Source: Paracidovorax sp031843945
Lineage (GTDB): Bacteria; Pseudomonadota; Gammaproteobacteria; Burkholderiales; Burkholderiaceae_C
Assembly (NCBI RefSeq): GCF_031843945.1
Contig: NZ_JAVTJJ010000001.1
Span: 186,001 to 250,000 of the forward strand
Length of the DNA: 64,000 bases
Direction: 5' to 3'
Shown one piece after another: positions 58,370 through 64,000 of the stretch. The first letter of the stretch is position 1, and the number at the start of each line of letters is the position of its first letter. Under the pieces are notes generated by a model. It saw only the letters and a program-made list of their open reading frames with translations, searched no databases and was not told the origin of the DNA. A program made the translations under genes and the position numbers.

Positions 58370-58391
58370 GGCACAGGCTCGGCTTGGCTTG

Positions 58392-59069
58392 CTAAGAACT
58401 GGACGGCGTGCGCTTTTCGCGGGCGCGTGCCAGCGCCGCTGCGATGACGGCCTGCCGGGACTGCGCCGGGGTCTGCACTGCCGCCGAATCGAGGTATGCG
58501 ACCTGTGGTGCGACAGATTTTTCGTTCGTCTCGCGGCTATCACGCTGGCGCCTTAGCTGCCGCGTAGCGTAACGCTGGCGCGCATGTTCGGCCTGCGCAG
58601 CAGACCAGGCAGCCCAGCCAGTGCGCGTATCGCTGTCGTTGACGAGTTCGATGCAGTCCACTGGGCAAACCGGAATGCACAGCTCGCACCCCGTACAGTG
58701 CGCGGCAATCACCGTGTGCATGCGTTTGTTGGCGCCAATGATGGCGTCTGTTGGGCAGGCGTCGAGGCAGAGAGTGCAGCCAATGCACCACGCTTCGTCG
58801 ATCACAGCCAGCGCCCTCGGGCCCTCCAGCCCGTGCTCGGCACTTAGCGCGGTAATGGGCTGCCCGGTTAGCGCAGCCAGCCGCACAACGCCCTCTGCAC
58901 CGCCGGGGGGACACTGATTGATGCCTGCACGGCCCGAGGCCACTGCCAGCGCGTAGGAGGCGCAGTCAGGCTCTGCGCAGCGGGTGCATTGCGTTTGCGG
59001 CAGTGCGGCGTCGATTCGGGACGCCAGCCGCGCCACGGCGGCACTGGCGCGCACTTCCACGCCGGTCAT
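58392..59069 (-). CDS. RnfB/RsxB-like iron-sulfur protein, soluble form
   Basis: This ferredoxin-like protein has 225 residues. It has a four-cysteine N-terminal cluster (CTRCAEPDC and later QCPPGG) and two 4Fe-4S motifs, CIGCTLCLDACP and CTGCELCIPVCP. It matches RnfB but lacks the N-terminal membrane helix of Rnf complexes and carries a long charged C-terminal tail. No other rnf gene is seen nearby. Its ATG overlaps the phaZ stop in TGATG, so it is translated with the depolymerase. Confidence 0.88.
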   Translation of the reverse strand: MTGVEVRASAAVARLASRIDAALPQTQCTRCAEPDCASYALAVASGRAGINQCPPGGAEGVVRLAALTGQPITALSAEHGLEGPRALAVIDEAWCIGCTLCLDACPTDAIIGANKRMHTVIAAHCTGCELCIPVCPVDCIELVNDSDTRTGWAAWSAAQAEHARQRYATRQLRRQRDSRETNEKSVAPQVAYLDSAAVQTPAQSRQAVIAAALARAREKRTPSSS

Positions 59070-60460
59070 CAAGCCTTGCGGGAGCTGCGCCGCTTGCGTG
59101 GAGTGGGTGCGGCGCTGGCGGCGGGCAGGGCAGCCAGCTCAATCGCTGCGGACTCAGCCGACGCCGCTCCGCTGCGAGCAGGGCGTGCGGCGGTGGCTGG
59201 CTGATGTGCCAGGAAGAAGTCGCGCACCTGCGGGTAGACCAGGTCACGCCAGCGGCGACCGCTGAAGATGCCATAGTGGCCCGCGCCCTTGACCTCGTAG
59301 TGCTTTTGATTGCGCTCTGCGATGCCCGTGCACAGGCCGTGCGCGGCACGGGTCTGTCCCGAACCCGAAATGTCGTCCAGCTCTCCTTCGATGGTCAGCA
59401 GTGCCGTATCGGTGATGTCCTGCGGGCTCACACGCTCGGGCGTGCCTTCGGGCGAACGCACGTCCCAGGTGCCGTTGACGAGGCTGTAGTCCTGGAACAC
59501 CGTCTTGATGGTTTCAAGGTAATAGTCCGCATCCATGTCCAGCACGGCGTTGTACTCGTCGTAGAACTTGCGGTGCACTTCGGCGCTGGCGTCGTCGCCC
59601 TTGACCAGATCCTTGAAGTAATCCCAGTGGCTGGTAGCATGCCGGTCCGGGTTCATGGCCACGAAGCCGGTGTGCTGCAAAAAGCCCGGGTACACCCGAC
59701 GGCCAGCGCCGGGGAAGTTGTCAGGCACGCGGTAGATCACGTTGTTCTCGAACCACTCGAAGCTGCGCTGCGTGGCCAGATTGTTCACTGCCGTGGGGGA
59801 CTTGCTGGCATCGATGGGGCCGCCCATCATCACCATGGACAGCGGCGTCGTTTCGCCCCGGCTGGCCATCAACGACACGGCAGCCAGCACGGGCACCGTA
59901 GGCTGGCACACGCTCATCACATGGCAGTTGCCGTGCAATTGCTGCAGGTGGCGAATGAAGTCCTGCACGTAGTTGACGTAGTCGTCGAGGTGGAAGGCGC
60001 CGTCGGACAGCGGCACCAGACGTGCGTTTTTCCAGTCGGTGACGTAGACCTTGTGGCCCTGCAGCAGCGTGCGCACAGTGTCGCGTAGCAGCGTCGCGTA
60101 GTGGCCCGAAAGGGGCGCTACCACCAGCACGACAGGCTGGTCCTTGGTTTTGGTCAGCGTTTCGATGTCGTCCGAAAACCGCTTGAAACGCCGGAGCTCG
60201 CAAAATGGCTTGTCGAGAACCACACGCTCATCAACAGCGACGGGCTTGCCGTCCACATCCACCGAGCGGATGTTGAATTCGGGCTTTTCATAGTCCTTGC
60301 CCAGCCTGTACAGCAGGTCGTAGCCCGCGGACATGCGCTGGGCGTAGACCGTTTGGCTGAAGGGCGATAGGGGGTTATGGAGGAACTTGGCCGCCGTTTG
60401 CGCCATCTCGGCGAACGGCTCCATCAGGGAGCGCTGGGTTTCGTAGAGGTTGTACAGCAT
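59069..60460 (-). CDS. phaZ: Intracellular polyhydroxyalkanoate depolymerase PhaZ
   Basis: This alpha/beta-hydrolase-like protein has 463 residues and belongs to the intracellular PHB depolymerases. The nucleophile region MSVCQPTVPVLAAV has cysteine in place of serine, as in known intracellular PhaZ proteins. VYPGFLQHTGFVAMNPDRH and GAGHYGIFSGRRWR are further conserved parts. The Ala/Arg-rich C-terminal 45 residues are low complexity. It mobilises the polyester made by the phaCAB genes of this window. Confidence 0.93.
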   Translation of the reverse strand: MLYNLYETQRSLMEPFAEMAQTAAKFLHNPLSPFSQTVYAQRMSAGYDLLYRLGKDYEKPEFNIRSVDVDGKPVAVDERVVLDKPFCELRRFKRFSDDIETLTKTKDQPVVLVVAPLSGHYATLLRDTVRTLLQGHKVYVTDWKNARLVPLSDGAFHLDDYVNYVQDFIRHLQQLHGNCHVMSVCQPTVPVLAAVSLMASRGETTPLSMVMMGGPIDASKSPTAVNNLATQRSFEWFENNVIYRVPDNFPGAGRRVYPGFLQHTGFVAMNPDRHATSHWDYFKDLVKGDDASAEVHRKFYDEYNAVLDMDADYYLETIKTVFQDYSLVNGTWDVRSPEGTPERVSPQDITDTALLTIEGELDDISGSGQTRAAHGLCTGIAERNQKHYEVKGAGHYGIFSGRRWRDLVYPQVRDFFLAHQPATAARPARSGAASAESAAIELAALPAASAAPTPRKRRSSRKA

Positions 60461-60640
60461 GGGGAGACCCGTTCACTTTTGTTGCAGTGCAATATAGCAG
60501 CAGAAAACGGAAGACGCATGGCGTGAAACTACCGACTCAACGTCGCCTTGGCGACATAGTAGGACCGCCTGGGTGAACATGTTTCGCTGGCGCTACAGCA
60601 AAAAGCATTCGATTTAGATCTTGAACCCGCGATCCCACTC

Positions 60641-61768
60641 TTAACTGATCAGGCTGACCGGTTGCGCAGGCGCATTCAAATACATGACAGGCGCCGTGAG
60701 GCCATTTTCCTGCAGCCAGCTCTCGAACGCCTCGCGCGAACTGTTGCGCAGCGCCCGGCGAAAGGTCAGCCTGTCGCCCAGATAAAGGCAGTGACGGATG
60801 ACGGTGTAGGGGTTGAAGCTGCCCTCCGGGTGAAGGTCTTCATAGTGCTGCTTGTAGCGCTTGACGATGCCGATGGTGGCGCGCAAGAGCGTGTTCAGCC
60901 GCGACCGATTCATTTCTGGCGACCAGGCGCGGATATCTTCCACAAAGATATCGACCTTGTGCGGCTCAAACTCTGTGTCCTTGAAGAAGTGGTTGGCGAT
61001 TTTCAGGAAGGTGAATGCGTTGAGTTCGCTGCCCGCTGCGGCCGGGCGCTCGGCACGAAGCTGGCCCGCCTCCGGCAGGCCTTCTGCCTCCTCGGGTTCG
61101 TCCGTCGTGCGGCGAAGCTCTGCATCGGTCGCATCGCGGATCTGACGAAACTCCCGGTCAGCGAGCTCGAACAGCGCCGAGAGCACATTGATTCGGCGCT
61201 TCAGGTCCCCCGGAATCGACTTCTTGTATTTGATCTGGTGATCCAGCACGCTCCAGGAGTCCTGGATGATGGTGCGCACCTGCAATTCAAAGGTCTGGTG
61301 CGCGTACGCCGCATGTTCGGGCAGGGCGGCCTGGGCCGCGTTCAGGCGCAGATCGAGGTGCAGGCCCTTGTAGCCAAATGACGCCTCGGTACTTTCCACC
61401 GCCGTCACCTTGTCGGTCACATCGATGACGTCGAAATGCGAGCGCACGATCTGCGCCACCTTTTCCAGCTCGTCTTCGTACAGGCACACCACGCGCACGC
61501 CCACGATGTCGGTCAGGTAATGCTGAATCTCGAACGATTCATTGCTTTCCTCCAGCGCCGCGCGGTACTTGCGCGAGAACTTGCGAATGCACTCGTCACG
61601 GTCCTTGATGCGGCCCTCCACCTTGGAAATATCGATGTCCTGGTTCTTCGACAGAATCGATTGCAGCAGCGCTACATAAAACGCGCAGGCGTGCTCCAGC
61701 ACGGGGCGTTCCCTGGCGTAGTACTGATGAAAAGAGGCTTCTTCGCGAGTGAGGTGAGGCATCGACAT
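60641..61768 (-). CDS. RelA/SpoT-domain protein (small alarmone synthetase-like)
   Basis: This protein of 375 residues has a nucleotide pyrophosphokinase domain at about 40-220: GRIKDRDECIRKFSRKY, DIVGVRVVCLYEDEL, GYKGLHLDLRL and FELQVRTIIQDSWSVLDH, which keep the usual basic, acidic and Gln-Val-Arg residues. No hydrolase or regulatory (TGS, ACT) domain is present. A helical C-terminal extension of about 120 residues follows an acidic linker. It could make (p)ppGpp or modify another nucleotide or tRNA; no antitoxin-like gene is adjacent. ATG at 61768 or 61762 is possible. Confidence 0.8.
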   Translation of the reverse strand: MSMPHLTREEASFHQYYARERPVLEHACAFYVALLQSILSKNQDIDISKVEGRIKDRDECIRKFSRKYRAALEESNESFEIQHYLTDIVGVRVVCLYEDELEKVAQIVRSHFDVIDVTDKVTAVESTEASFGYKGLHLDLRLNAAQAALPEHAAYAHQTFELQVRTIIQDSWSVLDHQIKYKKSIPGDLKRRINVLSALFELADREFRQIRDATDAELRRTTDEPEEAEGLPEAGQLRAERPAAAGSELNAFTFLKIANHFFKDTEFEPHKVDIFVEDIRAWSPEMNRSRLNTLLRATIGIVKRYKQHYEDLHPEGSFNPYTVIRHCLYLGDRLTFRRALRNSSREAFESWLQENGLTAPVMYLNAPAQPVSLIS

Positions 61769-61965
61769 GGCTTGGCGATAGAGCGAGATGAAAGAGAGGC
61801 GCCGCGCATACGGCGCTTAGGCATCTGCGAAGGCGGGCGGCGCCCCTGCCATGGTAGATGAAAGCCATGGTCGATTGGGTCCGCTGAGAGTAGGACAAGG
61901 CTTGCCCACTTGTCGGACGAGACGCTCTTGCCCGTGGTGTCTGAGCGTGCGACGCTAGTCCTCAG

Positions 61966-64000
61966 ATGAACTTTGCTTTCAGCCTTCGCCCACTACGCAA
62001 CCAGACCGGGCAGTGGCATGCACGCCTGTTCATCGCGCCCGTTCTGGTGCTGGTGCTCCTTAGTTTCAACTACCTGTATTGGCGGGAGCAGCAAGCGGCG
62101 CTGGACGTGCGACGCAGCCAGGCGTTCGAGCGGGCGGTCGATCGCACGCTGACCACGCTGTCGGACCGCATGGGCGCCTACGAGATGGTGTTGCGCGGTG
62201 TGAAGGGTTTCTTCGACGCGTCGGACCAGATCACCCACACCGAGTTTCGTGCGTATGTGGAAGCGCTACAGCTGCGACACACCCGGCCTGGCCTACAAGG
62301 CATCGCGCTGCTTGAGCGCGTTCCTCCGATGGTCGCGCAGCCAGTGCTTCCACCCGTACAACCCAATCTCTTGCCGATCGATCCGCCATTGCCTGTCGAT
62401 GACACGCTCATGCCGGATCGCGAGCTCGCAGGGCCCGGCAACGTCCCGGCGCCGGTAACCCACCTTCAGCTCCTTGTCGCCGGCAATCTGGAGCTGTTGG
62501 GTATGGAAGACGGAACGCGCCCGCCCATCCGGGAGGCGATGGACCGCGCACGCGACAGCGGTCGGCTCGCTTTGACAGGCCCGATTACCTATGACCTGGA
62601 CGGAACGGCAACCCTGGCGATGTATCTGCCGCTTTACCAGCCCGGCCTGGAGGCCGACCCGACCGCCGTAGCCGAGCGCCGCACCAGCGTGCATGGCTGG
62701 GTGGCGGCGCCTTTTCGCGCAGCCGACATCGTTGGAGGACTGAAGGACCAGCTCGACCCCGATGTCGCCATCGTCATCATGGACGGCCCATCCCTGGTGG
62801 GCGGTAGCCTGGTGTACGGCAGGCTGGAAGACTCCCAGAAGGGGCCCGGTTTTTCCGTGGCGCTGTCCAGCGCTGTGCGCTCGATGGACGTGGGGGGCCG
62901 TCGCTGGACAATTGCGCTCAGCTCCCTTCCCGCGTTCGAGCGTCGCTTTGAGCGCAGCAACCACCACGCCATCGCGTTGTTGGGCGCGCTGCTGAGCCTG
63001 CTGGCCGGCTGGTTCGTTAGCACCCAGGCCAGCGCCCACCAGCGGGCGTTGGCGCTGGCGCGGGACATGACCCGCGAGCTGCGTTCCACCCGGGATGCGC
63101 TCGAAAGCACGCTGAACGCCGTGCCTGATCTGCTCTTCGAGTTCGGCCTGGACGGCCACATCCACCACTACCGATCCTCTCGCACCGATCTGCTCGCCGA
63201 ATCTTCCGAGCACTTTGTCGGCAAGCGGGTCACGGACGTACTGCCCCCCAGCGCTGCCGCAGCCTGCCTGGCCGCGTTGCAAGAGGCCCATGCCACGGGC
63301 TATTCGGCCGGCCGGCAGTATGCACTGGAAGTGGCGGGAGGCACGCGTTGGTTTGAACTATCGGTGGCCCGCAAGGAGGGCCAGGCAACTTCAGGCGCCC
63401 CCCGCAAAACGCCCCAGCCTTCGGGCGACGGTCCCCGATTCATTGCCTTGTCGCGCGACGTCACCAGCCGGCGCGAAGCCGAGAACGCCATGCACCAGCT
63501 GGCGCACTTCGATGCGCTGACCGGCCTGCCCAATCGCCGCATGCTGCTCGAGGCCCTGCGCGGCGCTTCGCAGGCCAGTGCCGCCGGTGCGGGGCTTGCG
63601 GTGGGCGGGCTGTTCTACATTGACCTCGACAACTTCAAACAGATCAACGACGCCCGTGGACACACGGTGGGCGACAGCCTGTTGCTGCAGGTGGGGCAGC
63701 GCCTGGCAAGCCTGGCCTGCCCCGGTGAGGTGGTGGCCCGGCTGGGTGGCGACGAGTTCGTGTTGATGGCGCCGCAACTCGGGCCCGACGAAGCCTCTGC
63801 CCGCCAGGCAGCGCAGGCGCTGTCGGTGCGGCTGCGTGACAGGCTGGACGAACCCTACAGCCTGGGCGGCACGTTGTACGGCAGCACGGGCAGCATAGGC
63901 GTCACGCTTTTTCCGCGCAGCGGCGAAGGTGCCGAAGACCTGCTGCGCGAGGCCGACACCGCCATGTACCGCGCCAAGCGGCTAGGCCGCAACCGCGTCT
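61966..64000 (+). CDS. CHASE-PAS-GGDEF diguanylate cyclase, 3' end outside the window
   Basis: The frame is open from ATG 61966 to the end of the window (678 codons seen). A first helix lies at about 20-38, a periplasmic CHASE-like domain follows (RGVKGFFDASDQITHTEFR), a second helix lies at about 331-352, then a PAS domain and a GGDEF domain with HFDALTGLPNRRM and an intact LGGDEF near residue 593. Whether an EAL domain follows cannot be seen. Its CHASE-to-GGDEF layout resembles that of the GGDEF-EAL gene at 20622. Confidence 0.88.
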   Translation, partial: MNFAFSLRPLRNQTGQWHARLFIAPVLVLVLLSFNYLYWREQQAALDVRRSQAFERAVDRTLTTLSDRMGAYEMVLRGVKGFFDASDQITHTEFRAYVEALQLRHTRPGLQGIALLERVPPMVAQPVLPPVQPNLLPIDPPLPVDDTLMPDRELAGPGNVPAPVTHLQLLVAGNLELLGMEDGTRPPIREAMDRARDSGRLALTGPITYDLDGTATLAMYLPLYQPGLEADPTAVAERRTSVHGWVAAPFRAADIVGGLKDQLDPDVAIVIMDGPSLVGGSLVYGRLEDSQKGPGFSVALSSAVRSMDVGGRRWTIALSSLPAFERRFERSNHHAIALLGALLSLLAGWFVSTQASAHQRALALARDMTRELRSTRDALESTLNAVPDLLFEFGLDGHIHHYRSSRTDLLAESSEHFVGKRVTDVLPPSAAAACLAALQEAHATGYSAGRQYALEVAGGTRWFELSVARKEGQATSGAPRKTPQPSGDGPRFIALSRDVTSRREAENAMHQLAHFDALTGLPNRRMLLEALRGASQASAAGAGLAVGGLFYIDLDNFKQINDARGHTVGDSLLLQVGQRLASLACPGEVVARLGGDEFVLMAPQLGPDEASARQAAQALSVRLRDRLDEPYSLGGTLYGSTGSIGVTLFPRSGEGAEDLLREADTAMYRAKRLGRNRV

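Overview
The window is high-GC chromosomal DNA, most like a betaproteobacterium of the order Burkholderiales, probably Comamonadaceae. This is inferred from the class I phaC-phaA-phaB set with an intracellular phaZ, the dapC-dapD-dapE cluster carrying a PilT/PilU ATPase, the smc-zipA-ligA order, and a short palindromic repeat scattered through the region (12 copies seen). No rRNA, tRNA, CRISPR array, phage or insertion sequence was recognised. Gene density is high and most neighbours are close or overlapping.

Layout. 1-3756: 3' end of cyanase, a TSUP anion exporter, a persulfide-dioxygenase-like metallo-hydrolase and a sigma-54-dependent activator; this looks like a cyanate/sulfur detoxification block with its own regulator. 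3923-9444 (minus strand): a complete stressosome module in the order RsbR, RsbS, RsbT, a phosphatase with an N-terminal RsbT-like ATPase domain, a soluble histidine kinase and a hybrid histidine kinase. Most of these genes overlap by a few bases. The output appears to be a two-component phosphorelay, not a sigma-B cascade. 9718-13974: an EF-hand protein, a DUF3309 peptide, an ABC exporter and two small membrane proteins.

14093-20494: an iron-uptake locus. A Fur-box-like palindrome precedes a single gene that fuses a FecI-type sigma factor to a FecR-type transmembrane/periplasmic part. It is followed by a TonB-dependent transducer-receptor broken by an in-frame amber codon, then DUF3649, PepSY and DUF3325 membrane proteins. 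20622-24127: a CHASE-PAS-PAS-GGDEF-EAL protein and a YnfA-like protein. 24337-31848: smc, zipA, an unknown membrane protein and ligA. 32068-35669: a light-linked operon with a DASH cryptochrome/photolyase, an FeS-type (6-4) photolyase and an SDR. 35925-41746: a class A penicillin-binding protein, a periplasmic PheC-like protein flanked by two copies of a MITE/REP-like element, an LRR-protein kinase and a Nudix hydrolase.

41847-44426: a FAH-family hydrolase divergent from a zeta-class GST isomerase (aromatic ring-cleavage pathway), pgeF, and a small membrane protein that overlaps the pgeF 3' end. 44583-48528: polyhydroxyalkanoate synthesis genes phaC, phaA and phaB; the depolymerase phaZ is at 59069-60460 beside an RnfB-like ferredoxin. 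49015-56691 (minus strand): ABC-F ATPase, prmB, dapE, a PilT/PilU-type ATPase, dapD and dapC. 56861-64000: a chemoreceptor with a C-terminal Cache domain, rnfB, phaZ, a RelA/SpoT-domain protein, and a CHASE-PAS-GGDEF protein cut by the window end.

The most unusual observations are the sigma/anti-sigma fusion next to a nonsense-mutated receptor, the stressosome coupled to two histidine kinases, and a palindromic repeat that lies in frame, in the same orientation and reading frame, inside four unrelated housekeeping genes (ligA, pgeF, prmB, dapE), where it encodes a similar peptide each time.
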